From positions 3,681,214 to 3,745,213 of the forward strand of contig RPFO01000312.1 of assembly GCA_009746045.1 (NCBI GenBank): a stretch of DNA of 64,000 bases, in the 5' to 3' direction. Below, one piece after another: positions 10,701-42,771 of the stretch (its first letter is position 1; each line of letters begins with the position of its first letter). Origin of the DNA: Mesostigma viride (lineage: Eukaryota; Streptophyta; Mesostigmatophyceae; Mesostigmatales; Mesostigmataceae). The notes beneath the pieces were generated by a model, which saw only the letters and a program-made list of their open reading frames with translations, ran no database searches and was not told where the DNA came from. Both the position numbers and the translations under genes were made by a program.

Positions 10701-13700
10701 TGGTGGCGTGGTGGCATGGTGGCATGGTGGCATGGTGGCATGGTGGCATGGTGGCGTGGTGGCGTGGTGGCGTGGTGGCATGGTGGCATGGTGGTGTGGG
10801 TGGTGTACACGCAAGGCCTCAAGGATCCAGCACCAAACAAAGAGGCAAAAGCACCAAGGTTTCTCGGCAGTCAGACACAAGCACCGTCTCTACAACCTGT
10901 TCGAATGGCGGTGCCTACCAAGACCGCCAGCTGTTGACGCAAATTTCTTCTCCAGGACGTTTCGACGCAGCCGCTGCTTGCATGGCAGGTCGCCTTCTCT
11001 TAAGCGCAGCTGTCTTAGGCCCCCCCTCGATGGGCAAGCCATGGTTGGAATGCATGCATTATCTCGCGTTGCAAACCCTCAACGGGCCAGGAGACTTGGC
11101 CCACCAAACGGTGATCTATATGCAGGCGAAATGCGTGCGAGTTCCAACAGCTTGGCACCAGGCACCAAGATGTCGCACACCAATTCAATGACGGCAAAAG
11201 CCCGCCACCAGCATGTTAGCAAGCATCTACCTTTGTGCGAGGTTGGTGCGGAACGCGCACGGGCTGGTAGCAGCGGGCGCATCCATCGCATCCACCCCCT
11301 CCGTGCCGTTGTCAGTAACCAGCACCGCAGCGCTGCCCACACCTACAAAGAGCGCCCCCCCGCGCGCCCCCGCCGCGTTGCCCACGTGCATGGTGTTGAG
11401 GGATGTCAGCACTGCGGCGCCGTATAGGCCGAGTGCCCCCCCGTCTCCCACCGCGCGATTGCCTTCATACACACACCCGTTGCTCGTGATGCTGGCGTCC
11501 TCCACGTATGCAGCGCCCGCGACCTCCCCCGCGTAATTACCAGCGTAAACACAGCGTGTAGCGACGCAGGCCGACCCCCCCGATGCAAACATGGCACCCC
11601 CCGCACGCGACGCGTCGTTCCCCACAAATCCCGCCCCCGTGATGTTTAGGGAGGATCCCAAGTCTGCATACAGCGCGCCGCCCAGCACCGCCGAGTTATT
11701 CTGGAACACGTCCCCGATGCTGTCCATCCCTGCCCCTGATATCAGGAACAGGGCGCCCCCCATGGTCGCTGCACGGTTGCCCCTGTACTCACATCCCATG
11801 GAGCGCAGAAGAGTTGACCCGCCTTCCACACGGGCCACCCCGCCCGCCCCGCTCCCTTTCTCCGCACGATTGGATGCAAACACGCTGGCGGTAAAGCGAC
11901 AGAGTGACCCAGAGGATAGGTACGCCACCGCGCCGCTCTGGTCCGCGGTGTTGTGATGAAACTGGCAATGGTCGCAGGAGGCCTCTGTTCCGATGTCCCC
12001 AATGGCGAGCGCGCCGCCGCTGTCCCCCGCCGCGTTGCCAGCAAACAACGCGCCCTCGCCCGACCAGACGGACTGCGACTGCAGCGCCACCGCACCGCCC
12101 AGCGCGCCCGCCGCGTTGGACGCAATGGTGGAGTTGAGGACAGCCGCGCGGGTGTCCGCCCCCTGCCCGAACATGGCCCCTCCCTGGGACCCCGCGCGGT
12201 TGTGTGACAGGTGGCACGATTGAAGCTCCAGGGAAGGTCCCTGGAAGGCGGACACCCCGCCTCCCACATCCGTCGCGTTGTTGCCGATGAAAGTGCTGTT
12301 CCTGATTCTGGCGACCGTACGTGCGTCCTGCGCGTGCAGACCACCCCCGCACTTCCCGGCGTTGCGGTCAAGCAAACACGAGTCCAGGCGGAGGGTGGCC
12401 GCGAACGACACGGAGAGGGCACCACCACAGCCTGCTGCTCGGTTGGACAGGAAACGAGCACCTGTGAAAATGCCCCGCGTCCCACCACCCACCAGCCTCA
12501 CGCCGCCCCCTAGACCTCCCGCCACATTGCCGACGAAATTGCTCGCTTCTGCCTCGATGTCTGCACCCGCTGAGACCACCATGCCTGCCCCGTTGCCCTT
12601 GCCCCCGTTCCCCTGGACCACGCTTGACACCAGGCGCACACTTGTCCCCACCCCAGCCACCATCAGGCCACCACCACTGCCACCCGCCACGCACGTGACC
12701 ACATGGCTGTTGTCGATGATGGCGGCAGCGGCCGTGTCCAGGTGTATGCCGCCACCGTCACCCCCGGCGCTGCAGTTGGCCACCAGGACACCTTGCAGGG
12801 TGGAGCGGGAAGAATCGCTGAACGCCATGGCACCCCCCACGGTCGCGTTGTTGTCGACAAACACGGACTTGGTGGCGGAGAAGCTGGATGGCGACATGGT
12901 GACGTACACCGCCCCTCCCCTTAGCTCCGCGGAGTTGCCAGAGAACGCCACCTGGTCACAAACGGCCTGGCCCCCGGCTGAAATGTGGAGCGCGCCACCA
13001 TTGACCGCCCTGCCCCCCGAGAGGGAGACGTTGGCCAGAATCAGCTCCCCGTAGGACGCCACGGTGAAGAGGCGAGTGCGACCGACCCCCCCCAGACGGC
13101 ACCCACCACCACCTCCGCACGAGGCACCAGAGATGGCCACGCTGCGGTTTACGATGATGGCGTCCGCCACGCTGATGTCAGCGGTCAGCACGATGATGTC
13201 AATGAATTCATCGCCCAGGTGTGTCAGGATCTCTGCATAGGTGGCAGCCGTGGCGACTGTGGCACGGAAGCAAGGAGTGGAGACAGAAACAAGAAGAGGG
13301 GCAGGGCATTCATGCATGTTTCAGCGCAACATTGTTTCCAACCGGCTGAGCAGCCAGCTTAAGAAGGGCCCATAGAATAGGACATCATGTCATGCAATCC
13401 AATAGGACATGATGTTATGGGATGCAATAGGACACTATGTCATGCAATCCAATAGGACATGATGTTATGGGATGCAATAGGACACTATGTCATGCAATGC
13501 AATAGGACACTATGTCATGCAATGAAATAGGACATCATGCCATGCAATGCAATAGCGCATGTTGTGCAAAGTTTCCTTTCTACTCAGCACCGCTGTCACC
13601 ATGGAAGTCCACGCGTTGAGCACAGTTAGACACAGGGAGTGGTCCCCCAGCACCAAGTGCACACTGTGAGGGTGCCTCAATATGCAAGTAACATATGCGG

Positions 13701-16700
13701 GCCTCCTAATTAAGACCTTAACACCTAGGCTCCATCTCCTGTCACTATCATCATACAACGTTCCAATATAAGGGACAAGAGTGCCCATAGGGGCCCACAG
13801 CTCCAGTCTCAGTTGCACTCCCTCTACAACAGACATAAGAGCTCACATGCGCCCGACGCCTCGGAGCAGTTGAAGCTGGCCATGCTTGCAGCGTCGCCGC
13901 TGCTGCCACCCACCCCATCCCCCAGGAAGTGGCCCCCCTCCACGCTGCACGCCTGCGCGTCCTTGGACACAAAGCGGACACCGACGGAGCCAGGGATGAT
14001 CTCCGCCGGGTCCGACCCGCCGCTGAAGGAGCTATTTTGGGAGAGGAAGACGGTGCCCCGGCCCATGGCAAAGACGACGCGGCCACCCCCGCGCGCCGCC
14101 GCGTTGCCCAGGTAGCGGCCGCGCAGCACCGAACAGCGGGCACCGCCCTGCAGGAACAGGGCCCCACCGCGCAGGGAGGCCAGGTTGCCCTCCAGGGTAC
14201 AGCCGTCCAGTGCCAGGAGGGAGGCGTCCGCGAAGACGGCGCCCCCATTGCGCGATGCATTGTTGTTGGACATGGCGCAGCCCGCGCAGCGCAGTTGCGT
14301 TGCTGGATCGATGAGGGACACGGCGCCCCCGTCCATGGCCGCATTTCCCACGAGCCGGGTACCGTCCAGGTCAGCTGCTGCACCGGACGCCAGCGCGACG
14401 CCGCCCCCTGACGTATTCGCACGGTTGCTGTCCAGGGACCCGCCTGCCACGCTCAGCTGGCTCCCGCTTCCCCCCACCGCTATGCCCCCCCCCGCTGTGC
14501 CTGCTGCGTTGTAGCCCACGGACACCTCTTGCAGACGGCACGAGGCGCCCGCACTCACTGCCAGCGCGCCCCCGGTGGTGGTGGCCACGTTTCTGAGGAA
14601 AGTTGCCCCCGTGACGATTGTGGCAGAACCCGCGTCAGTGATGGCCAAAGCAGCCCCCATGGTGCCCGCCCGATTGTCCTCCCACATGCAACCGCTGTTG
14701 ACGAGGCAGGAAGCACCCGCAGTCAGTGCCACACCTCCACCGGCATCCCCCGCCACATTGGAGGCGAACAAGGTGGAGGCCAGAGTCAGGTGCGCGCTGG
14801 TGCTTAGCAACACGCCGCCCCCACCGCCTGCCGCCTGGTTGGAGCGCACTTGGCTGTTGTTGAGGGAGGCGGTGAGACCCTGGGACAGGTACATGGCGCC
14901 CCCCCCGCCACCTGCTTGGTTGCCCTCCCACTGGCACCCGTCACAAGCCAGCGATGTGCTGGCACCCGCCCCATGCAGCCCGCCCCCCTGCTGCCCCGCG
15001 CGGTTGCCCCGCACAATGCTGTCAGACACCACCAGACGGGCCCCTGTGGACAGTGCCGCGCCACCCCCATCCCTCCCCGCCCCGTTGCCCGCCAATTCCG
15101 TGCTGGACGCCTGCACCATACTTCCTGCGCCCGCCACGTACAAGCCCCCGCCGTAGTCGGTGGCGCTGTTTTTGGCGAGCGATGATGTCAGCAGCGACGC
15201 GTGTGCGCCCGCCACCACGGACAGGCCACCCCCGTTCAGGGCAGCATTGTCCTCAACGCGACAACTCGAGGACGACAGCCGCGACCCGTCCCCCTCCACG
15301 TGCGCGGCTCCCCCCCTCCTGCCCGCCCTGTTGCGCACCAGCGCCACCCCCTCCAAGACGCACTGCGCCGCCAGCACCGCGTAGCAGCCCCCGCCATCCT
15401 CGCCCGCCCGGTTGTCCGCGAGTATACTGCCGTTGGTCACTGCCACCGTCGTCCCCGCGTCCTGCGCGTACACTGCCCCGCCCGACACGCCCGCGGTGTT
15501 GCCCGCCAGCACACTCGCCCCTTCCACGATCGCCTGGGTCCCCGTCAGTACCACGAGTGCACCGCCGTAGCTCCCTGCGCTATTGCCCCGCATCTCGCTG
15601 CCACGCGTGATGAGCAGGCTTGTCCCTTGGTCTTGCAAGAACAGGCCGCCACCAAGCCCCGGTGTCGTGTTGTTGACGACGCGCGCACCCACCAGCGTGA
15701 CAGATGCAGCACCGGCGACGAGGCCCGCCCCACCCAACTGCGCACCCGTGTTGGACTGGAACAAGGTGCCCTGGGAGCGGAAGATGGTCCCTGGGTCCTG
15801 GACAAAGAAGCCACCCCCGTAGTTAGCGGCCGAGTTGCGCTCCAGGGTTCCCCCCTCCACGGTGGCCTGCGGCGAGGATGACAGGCGGGACAAGGTCATA
15901 ACAAAATCAGCAACATGGCTGCATCGTGAGAGAGAAGACATGTGAGTTGTTGTCTAGGCTACCGCATTTACGGTCCATGCCTAACCTCAGTTACAAACAT
16001 GGCTGCATCCTGCAAAGAACTATCGCTTCAATCTCACACCCCGCACACACTCCCCCCTCCCCATTGCTCTCCCCCTGAGCTGCCTGTTCTCTGCTTTGTG
16101 TGCTGGATATGCTAGCTTTCCTAAGATCAGTTCTCGTCTTGTAAACCTTTCACATGCACACCATATGCCATCACCAGAGGCATATCATGACGATGCGAGT
16201 GGCGAAACGTGCGCAGTATTGCAGAAAGCCATGCTGCCGTCCTTGGCTTGGTGTGTGAATGAAAACAGCGAGCTTACACAAGCCTGAAGCAGCACCATCC
16301 ATCAACTCTTATCATCACTGCAAAGTCTATTGGCTGTTAACATTACTGCACCGTCCATCGACTCTTATCATTACTGCCCAGCCCGTCCGCTTTTCCCTCT
16401 TTTGGCTATTGTTCCACTATCCCGCCACCCAAGCTTTCACACACCACGGCGCCATTCCACGCGCAGATCGCCCCCCCTGCGGAATCAACCGCGTTCTCTC
16501 GAAACAATGTCCCATTTGCCGAGATATTCGTGGCACCCTCCTTGCCGTCTGCAAACACAGCACCACCATAGGACCCCGCGTGGTTTCCGCTGACGTCACA
16601 CGCGTCCAGGGATGCGCCCCCACCCGCCCACAGACTCAGGACGCCTCCCCGCTCCCCCGCCGAGTTACTCCCAAAGAAAGAATCTGTGGCGGAGAAGTAG

Positions 16701-17561
16701 CTGCCTGCCCCCGTCACGTATACCGCACCCCCCATGGCCGCGGCACGGTTCGCACGCATGGCCACAGAGAAGCACGTGACCTGGCCACCCGATGAGATCT
16801 GCACCGCGCCCCCGTTATCTGCCGCACTGCCACCTGTGAGGGTGACATGTGCCAGGGCCAGCACGCCCCCCGCACCGACGCTGAAAATTCTGCTGGCGTT
16901 CCGTGCATCCAGCGTGCACCGCTGGCTTGTTCCGCACGCCCCCGTGATTGATAGAGTGCGCTGGGTGATGTGGGGGAGAGGCGTGGCGTCGGCCAGTGAC
17001 ATGTCGGACGTCATGATGATAGAGGTGACACGTGGGTCTTGCAGGGCCACTAGCAGGGATGCCGTGTCCCCCGCTGCCACCGCCTCGGCACCTGAAGTCG
17101 TCGGGATTCATGCAAGATGATTCTTTATGTTAGCATCCGCAACGTGTTTAGCTGCATTCCTCTGAATCCTCTGTGAACCCGGTGGGTTTCCTGCACAGGT
17201 CCCCACAGTTGCGAAGCATTCTCATCGGACGCCAGTGCCGAAGTTGGATTGTGCGTGTGAAGTCTAGGCTTGTGCCTGTTAAGTCTAGGCTTGTGCCTGT
17301 GAAGTCTTTCCTCAACCCAGTGCAGCTTCCATGAAAACGAAGGCACATTATAATAATATCGCCGAAATGCCCGGTTGATGACACACCAGCCAAGAACGGA
17401 AATCGGGCAGGCAACTCCCGGGACCCAAAGCAAAATCAAAACGACCCGACCGCCCTTACTTCCCCCGCCCCCCCAACCCCCCATCCTTGCCCTCGCATGG
17501 TCTTACCTTGAGCATGCGATCCCCAGACGAGTACCAGTAGAAGGGAAGCGATGAAAGCCAT
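7750..17561 (-). CDS. Pmp-repeat beta-helix membrane protein, paralog 1
   Basis: Proposed six-exon gene: 17561-17507, 17091-16445, 15866-13847, 13256-11231, 10654-9581, 8787-7750. Exon 1 encodes a signal peptide (MAFIASLLLVLVWGSHAQ). Exons 2-4 encode two beta-helix blocks made of chlamydial-Pmp-type repeats (FxxN plus GGA motifs); the second block starts with ATYAEILTHLGDEF. Exon 5 adds a Cys-rich module (CERCDPPLFSW, LPLPGYWRSSNVSYEFHACL, GVLCAECAEGY) and the first membrane helix; exon 6 (MGIAYNYKVTWPP onward) adds further helices, about eight in all. Splice phases agree at every junction. Total length is 6860 nt, one nt short of a whole frame: the G12 run at 10557-10568 shifts the frame. 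If real, the product loses its membrane region. Likely a surface protein; the function is unknown. A TATA-like TTATATATTC lies about 80 bp upstream of the ATG. Confidence 0.75.
10557..10568 (-). other. G12 run with frameshift in paralog 1
   Basis: In exon 5 the minus strand reads CCGCATTAA, then twelve G, then CGTGCTCTGG. The upstream frame (NDNSAL) and the downstream frame (VLWAPINLV) are one nt out of step; thirteen or ten G would join them, as in paralog 2 where the stretch reads GCGGGGGGTGGCGGCGTG. It is either a sequence error in a homopolymer or a true slippage mutation. Confidence 0.7.
10676..10801. repeat. 9-bp minisatellite in an intron of paralog 1
   Basis: About 13 tandem units of GGTGGCATG / GGTGGCGTG lie in the intron just upstream of exon 5. 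It creates long open frames (HHATMPP-type) on both strands that are not genes. Confidence 0.85.
13373..13560. repeat. About 25-bp tandem repeat in an intron of paralog 1
   Basis: Seven or so units related to AATAGGACACTATGTCATGC lie in the intron between the two beta-helix blocks. Paralog 2 has no similar array in its corresponding intron, which instead has a GT/GTGC microsatellite. Confidence 0.8.
17247..17313. repeat. Short tandem repeat in intron 1 of paralog 1
   Basis: Nearly three copies of a 24-bp unit containing GAAGTCTAGGCTTGTGCCTG lie in the first intron (17092-17506). Confidence 0.75.
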
Positions 17562-18793
17562 GATATGCAGATGCGATTCAAGGAAATATTTACATTTCGA
17601 GAGGCTAACTACATGAAGCGGGAGCAACGCTCACAACGAATATATAAGGCAAGTCCCGCCCATTTGCCGCCTGCCGGCATCTTGAACGGCATTTCCTCTA
17701 TGCAAGGCAATCATCATCCCGTCAATGACAGAAAAATAGACGACCTAGAATCCCAGTGCAGGGAGACATCGGCCATGGCTGTTGTCGTATGCCACACCCG
17801 AGCTACCCTAGGGCAACGCAACATTTTTTGTTCTTGTGTCAGGCCTCCGCGACTTCTGCGTCAGATCTTGGGTTTCGATCATGGCCGGCATCCGCTACCA
17901 GCTCTTGCCGGCTACCAAGCGCGATCATGACTGTCACGACACACTGTAGAATAGCCTCGTGCTTGGTTGTTGTTGTTGTTGGGTCCCACGCCGCAATCAG
18001 CAGCAGAGAAATCTCTTTCGTGCTTGACTGCGACTTCTCAAGTTTTGCAATGGAGAGATGGACAAATGGGGTGATCCTGTGCCAGTTGTTGACGTTGGCC
18101 CGCTGTTGACAAGCGTGCAAAGTCGACAGTTCAGTTCAGTTGGATCCCGCGCCGGTCATAGCCCGACAGAGAAAGTCGACAGGACACGTGCGCAACACGG
18201 TGCGAACTGCGAAAACTGCACACCTCGGTTTACACGGGACGTACATATTCTTGACACGTGGATATGTTTGGTGAGGCTTTGCACGAATTGATGGACAGCT
18301 CAGTGAGCTCGAGGCACGTGCCAGAGGATAGGAGACAAGACGTTTAGATCTTACCAGGATACGCTATAGGATGGCAAACTTCAATAATTTTCGCCGGCTC
18401 CTGCGGCGTTCCTTTGACGGCATACATGGCAAACGGGCCCATCAAAATGGTTACAGCGTATCCTATTCTTTCCTCGTAAATGGGTCACCGCGTATCCAAT
18501 TTCATTTTTGCGACATGCGAAGTTGCGAGCATGTGTGGACATTATGCGGACATAAAGATGCAAACGCAAAGATGCAAAAGTACCGTACCAGTATCTAGTG
18601 TGTATATTCCACACGTAAAAGAAAAGTAGTAACGCGGGGGCGTTGTTAAGTTTATTGCAACTAAGAGGGCAATAGTGCTGTCGGAAATTCGCGTAGACCT
18701 GCTCCTGACTTAGGGTGGCATGATGGCGGAGTACTTTTGTGCCCAGTTATCTACTCTGGACGAAGCACTTCGGCTGGCTTGGGATTTGGTAAC
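17562..18793. promoter_or_regulatory. Divergent intergenic region between the two paralogs
   Basis: The 1.2 kb between the two start codons must hold both 5' UTRs and promoters. A TATA-like string (TATATAAG on plus, TTATATATTC on minus) sits at about 17637-17647, near 80 bp upstream of the paralog 1 ATG. No comparable box is seen just upstream of paralog 2. No coding exon is supported here. The element assignment is tentative. Confidence 0.4.
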
Positions 18794-29046
<10,253 letters not shown>

Positions 29047-31892
29047 GGTTTCGAGGGCCCCTCGCAAGAAGGTGTCGGATCTTGCGTAGTGTGAGCGATA
29101 TATAGCTTGCCTCGTGCTTGGGGAAAGTTGAACGTGGAAAAGCAAATCAAACATCTCAAGAGTGTGCCCCACCCTTAGATGGGTTGTGCAATTAAGCCCC
29201 TCCCTACATGGATCGTCGGGTCCCTGTATATATTGTGCATGTATATATTGTGTATGTCATTTTCCATGAATATGTATTGTGTATCCATTTACTAATCAAT
29301 TGTAGCACGTAGACTGCGTCACGTGTGCATAAATCCTCAATGAAATATATTTGATCTGGGTAGGCTCCGACGATTGGTACTATTGATCAAACAGTAGTGC
29401 GAAGAGCCATTGCATGTAATTAATGGAACAGCATGCGATTGAGTTGACTTACCTGACCTCCAATAAGACGGCATATATCATGATGATGCAATGTGGCAGA
29501 AGGGGACCAAGTTGACTAATGTCCCCGCTGCCTTGACAAGCTCGCACAAAGCCAGTGAGCCGAGCAGTGAACTCGTCCAGCAAGGGAAACAATGCCATGC
29601 TTCTAATATATGCGTGCCTCGCCGGCCACTGCGAGATTAACATCCGGTGTGTGAAACGCCATTACGTCCTTTCCGCTCCATGATTCGCAACCCAAAGCAC
29701 CTGAGAAATTCAACAACAGTTGAACCTATATTGGCAACGAAACTCTACAGGCTCGTATGGCTGCACCACCCGATTGACTTAGTTCTGCTTAACTCTCACC
29801 TGTTTTTGTTGTGTCGTGGTAGTCGACCTCAGGCGCACGACGTTTCCCCGCGACCCAGCCTCATGGCTGCTGGATGAACCGGTGACTTATTGATCTTATA
29901 GGCGACTCGGCTGGACAAATTGCGAAATGGTCGTGGACGAAAGCTTACACATCGACGACATGCTGAGTAGGCAGAGAGTACAGCCTTTTTGGTCCAATGC
30001 GTTTTCCCTCTCGTAGTGCAGGCTAACCCAAACCCTCAACCGGCGTCTAGCCTTGACGGTTGGTTATAATTTAATCTGAATATAATGATGCTGATGTGCT
30101 GAGATCCCCGCGTCGTCGAGAGTTGCATGTCTTCATTCCGTAAAGCCGCGCAAACTAGGAGATTTGACTCTGCATCACCTTAATTTCAAATGCAATGTTT
30201 ACATCAAAGCTAGCATTCCCCTCAACCAACGAACCGAGATTGTGTCGCTCCGGCGTCATGCCGGACCTGCAGCATGCGCGATGGCTTGGTTCGTAGCTCT
30301 ACCTCCGAAATATCTCACACCATCCGATTACGCCAAGCGCCACCGCCACTGGAAAGGATCGGCTGCTTAATGTAGCAGTTGAAGGATGAGCATGACGCCT
30401 TTGTTCTTTTGACGTGGTACGTTACAAGCCAGTTCGCCGCACGCTCGCAATATCCATTTATGAAGTGGTGACGGTGGATATGTCCAACGCAGCAAGGTGA
30501 TCCCGTGTGCGCCACGTGTCCTGAGCAGTTCCCTTTTGTTCGCCGCGCCCGTACGGCCCGTGGCAGATGCGCGCACCCGCGTGGCTTATCGTTTCCTTCC
30601 CCAGCGCGCGCGGGCAAACGTTCGTTTTGGCAAAAATCTCGCTCGGGCGCAGCATCGGGATAGGCAAACGGATTTATTACTGAGCTGAACTGCTTGGGCC
30701 CGATTTCCGACGTCGTGGTAACTGGTTTCACCACCTCAGGCCATCAAAAATGGCCCCCGAGAGAGAACTCTGCCTGGCTGGCGGCAATGCGGTCGAGGGA
30801 CCCGCTTTCTTTGGCATGACTTTGCCAAAATTCCGGCCGGCCTCTCGCTCGGCGAAGAAGCAGGAGGGATGGGCCCCAAACCCAGCGGTCAAGGCTATGG
30901 AAGATGTCCGCCGGGGACTGGACGAGTTTTTGGGGCAATTCAACCGGCCGCGTAGCAATGTGGGCATGTTTTGCTCGATATCCAACGCTGCTGTGGAAAC
31001 CGGGATCGACAGCGGTCGGAGGCACCGAGGTGGGCAGGACGTAGCTGTGTACCTTGTCAATGTACGAGCGGTTTGGAGCATGCCTTGTCGTGTTGGCCAT
31101 GGAAAAAAAAAGCAGGGCCGCTTCATGATACGGGCTTGAAACCTGTTTGACTGCCGGGTGCTGCTCCCTCATATCCAGCCGATGTGTGCCGATTTGTGTT
31201 ATTTATTTCTAGTCATCAACCTTTGATTGCCGATTCTTCCATGCTCTGTGGCTCCGCCGCCTCCCCGCTTACCTCCTACCTACCTACCTATCTAGCGCCC
31301 AGGATCTGCGCCATATAGCGCGACGCTCCACCATGCCCTGTAGCCGCTGACTACGCTCGCCTAGCTGCAGTGCACCCACATGGTAGAGCATCCGCCGACA
31401 CAACAGATAATCCGCCTAATAAAAAGATAGTTCGCTGGTTTTGCTTTCGAGAACCTCGTGTCGCATGCATCACCCTCGTCCCGTTGGCATAATCTCCTCC
31501 GTTTGCGCAGCTCATGTTCTCAACATCATGTTCTTGCAAATATGAAATTTTAACGGTTCTTCTTTACAATTGCATCAGTGTTGATGATGTCTGGTTCTTT
31601 CGCCCCGTTTTCAGTGCCCGCGATTTAAGCGTATCAGTGTCACCGTGCTTCCCCCCGCCTGCTGCAAGCCGTTCCCTGGCGGATTTTGCATTATTCGTTA
31701 GGGATACACGGAGACATACCGCTCCCTGGGGAGACATGGATTGTGTGGCCGCTTGCCATACACAGAGCTTCACGTCCACCTTGGCAAGAAACCCCCTGAA
31801 TTCATTCAGGGGGGGTTGGGGGGTGGGGGGAGGTTTGGACACCACACACAAGCTCACACCCATGCAGCAAGCGCGCGCGCGTGACTTCCCGA
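29047..31892. other. Intergenic between paralog 2 and the carrier gene
   Basis: No gene is firmly supported. A relative of the CACGTGACGCAGTC motif lies on the minus strand near 29295-29340. The stretch 30744-31172 is open on both strands. Its minus frame (MANTTRHAPNRSYIDKV onward, ending EFSLGGHF) has fairly even codon use and could be a small unknown gene or exon, but no family is recognised. Confidence 0.35.
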
Positions 31893-40302
<8,410 letters not shown>

Positions 40303-42065
40303 GCACGCACATGGGGCGGCGATACGTGTGAATAAGATGCCCCCGTTGCCGTCTCTTTTTAGCGCGATGGTAGCTAGGAGGGTGGGGCCGCGATCATGAT
40401 GTGTCCCTGAAAAAGCCGTTTAATTATAGATAGTTGTCTCACTTCATAGATATTATCTTACAGTGGGTTTGTTTGCAGTACAGAGATGTCATGCTTTTGT
40501 GCAGGTTCATGGAAGTTTGCTGTTGATGATGTTGAGGTGCTGAGTGGGTGATACTGGAGGCCGATGCTTTATCCTATAGAAGCATGCTTGGTAATGGGCT
40601 GATGCTGTCTAAACAACGACCATTACGTGAACTTTCCAGGGTGGTCCTGGAGGCTGCTGGGTCAACAGTCGCGCAGGCTATCAAAAAATGTGTTGGGAGG
40701 AAAGGGGAAGGGTTGTATAAATTTGGACGAATGTGCACGCCATTTTATGAGAAACTTTCCACGCTTATTTTTGTATGGCCTGCGTTAACGGGACGGCCGT
40801 TAGCTTGCGTTTTATCACATATCGTATAGCTCTTATAATTTTCGACTATATTAATTAGATTGTGGTGGCGGTCCTGGCGCGAATTTTTTGGCGCCGAAAA
40901 AGTTCGCGGTACCGTCCGTGCCGTGAAAAAGTGGTGCACGGTGCGCGCACCCCTAGTGGAGCTGGCCATGGCGACGGCTTTCAGGCAAAACTAGACAAAT
41001 ATAACATGCGGAATGCAGAGGAATTGTGAGAATCTTGAAGGCTATGAGTTTATGATGTTATTTCATCGGTAAGTTTGTGCGCTTTGCAATGTCGATCATT
41101 TTATTGATGACCATCGCCGCGGGGGTCCCATCCGAAATTTTCGTCGCGAGGAATAAATTAGAGTGCACGCTGGTGGCGATGATTGTCAGGTTTTATTGGC
41201 TTTACTTAGCGTCAAGGATGCGTTTGCATGGTCAATAGAGAATCCTAAAGAAATTCGCCGGGGTTTTGCAAGATTTCCGTCATTTTTGGTAAGACACTGT
41301 CCAGCTAGGCTCGCCGGATGCGCGTCTCATCCTTCCATGGAAGGTTGGTCTTTCTTGCGCCGCTGGGCAAAGGACACTGCCGCTAATTAATGGTACCGGA
41401 TCCCGTGCGTAGCGTCCCCCTATAAATGTTTCGCTTCTTTAAAGGGTTGTCAACGCAAGTTTTCGCCTTCTATCCGCGCAGTTAGCACCAGGTAGCATGC
41501 CATTCCGTGATGCGCATCGCCAGATTCCTGGCAGCTTTCAGCGATTTTATCTACGTCGCATCGCTGGGACGTGTCAAATCATGAGCCATGGCATGTTGGG
41601 AAGTTGTCAGGGATTTGTCGAGTGGTTTCTTGGAAGGAGTTTGGTAAAAACACTCAGTTTTGTATGAATATTGACGCAGTCTTTCTTAGCAGCGGATTCA
41701 GTGTGAGTTAGAGGCTCACAAGGTTGAGGTAGTTTCTTAGCAAACAATTGCGCTGGAAAGAAAGCCTATAGTGGGCGTTCTGAGGGGCATATTGCATGGG
41801 TGGAACTGCATGTAGGTAGGGGATACCGTTGTTTTCTTGGCCTCTCTCCCACTCAAATTATGGGACAGCCCTCAGTACGTGTCATATGCTAGCATGGCAC
41901 AGTAACTGCATGCATGGTAAGAAGCCCTGGCACGCAGCATTTATGATTAGTATGCTTTCTCTGTGGACTGCCTGTTGTTCCCCTAGCTTCCAAGGTTGGG
42001 CAATCAGTGGATATGGCTTTCTAGGGTCTATTTGCATCGGACACCTTGCATGATGATCACAACAT
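40303..42065. other. Intergenic, no supported gene
   Basis: 3' flank of the carrier gene, then AT-richer sequence with no recognisable exon. The longest frames are below 95 codons and show no motif. Confidence 0.4.
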
Positions 42066-42496
42066 AAGCCTAGAGCCTACGAGGTAGCCATGGCTGAAGG
42101 CGGAGCTCATGACTTTCACGTTTGGGCACCAAATTCGGCCGTGAATATCACAATTGCTTTGTCTTTCTAAGACGCACACACTGATATAATTTCCCGAAGC
42201 TATTACACAATATATGACGAGCAAACGCTCATCTACGCAACGCAGCCTGGCGGCTGCGCTAAGCCCTGAAAATACGTCTGCAGCTCCGGCTGTGCACAGC
42301 TTCGCCCTCAGGTCCGGAAGGCAGCGGTGTTACTAGTCGCGCACTGGTGGTTGCCCAGCCCCCCGGGCTTGCCTCGCCATCTGCAGATGTCGCCTGAGCC
42401 CAAGCGCAGTCGCTCTGCCGAGCCGCACTGGGACGAGATCGCCTTTGACATCAACGCACCGGCTGGCTTCTGGACTCGAACCCCGGGAGCCTTCAT

Positions 42497-42771
42497 TCAT
42501 TCATTAATTAAAATCATAGCTCCGTGGGGAGCATATGTAACACATAGCCCTGAGAAAGGGGCATCTATGGGTTTGCAATACAATCAGGGCGACAACCTGC
42601 AGGTGTAGGATGTACAACTATCACCTGCTCTGGGTGCATGCACAAGGTGCACCTGCACCGCCATGATGGTTCATGCCTCCTAAACAAGCACAGGCACACA
42701 AGGCGGCTTGAGGAGAGGGCCTAGAAGGCCTGCATGACATATGGGGTGGAAGGTATATGGCTAGGCTTCAT
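42497..42771 (-). mobile_element. 5'-truncated ORF1-element 3' end, copy D
   Basis: About 275 bp match the 3' UTR of copy C (about 61021-61280) closely, in opposite orientation to its host copy B. The tail is TCATTCATTAATTAA-like. The 11-bp GGAGCCTTCAT occurs at 42486-42496 and 42772-42782 and fits a target duplication; the right copy has expanded into three tandem units. 5' truncation with target duplication is the usual trace of target-primed reverse transcription. Confidence 0.7.

Noticed and set aside
10384-10880. HHATMPP-repeat frames
   Set aside because: They cross a 9-bp intronic minisatellite.
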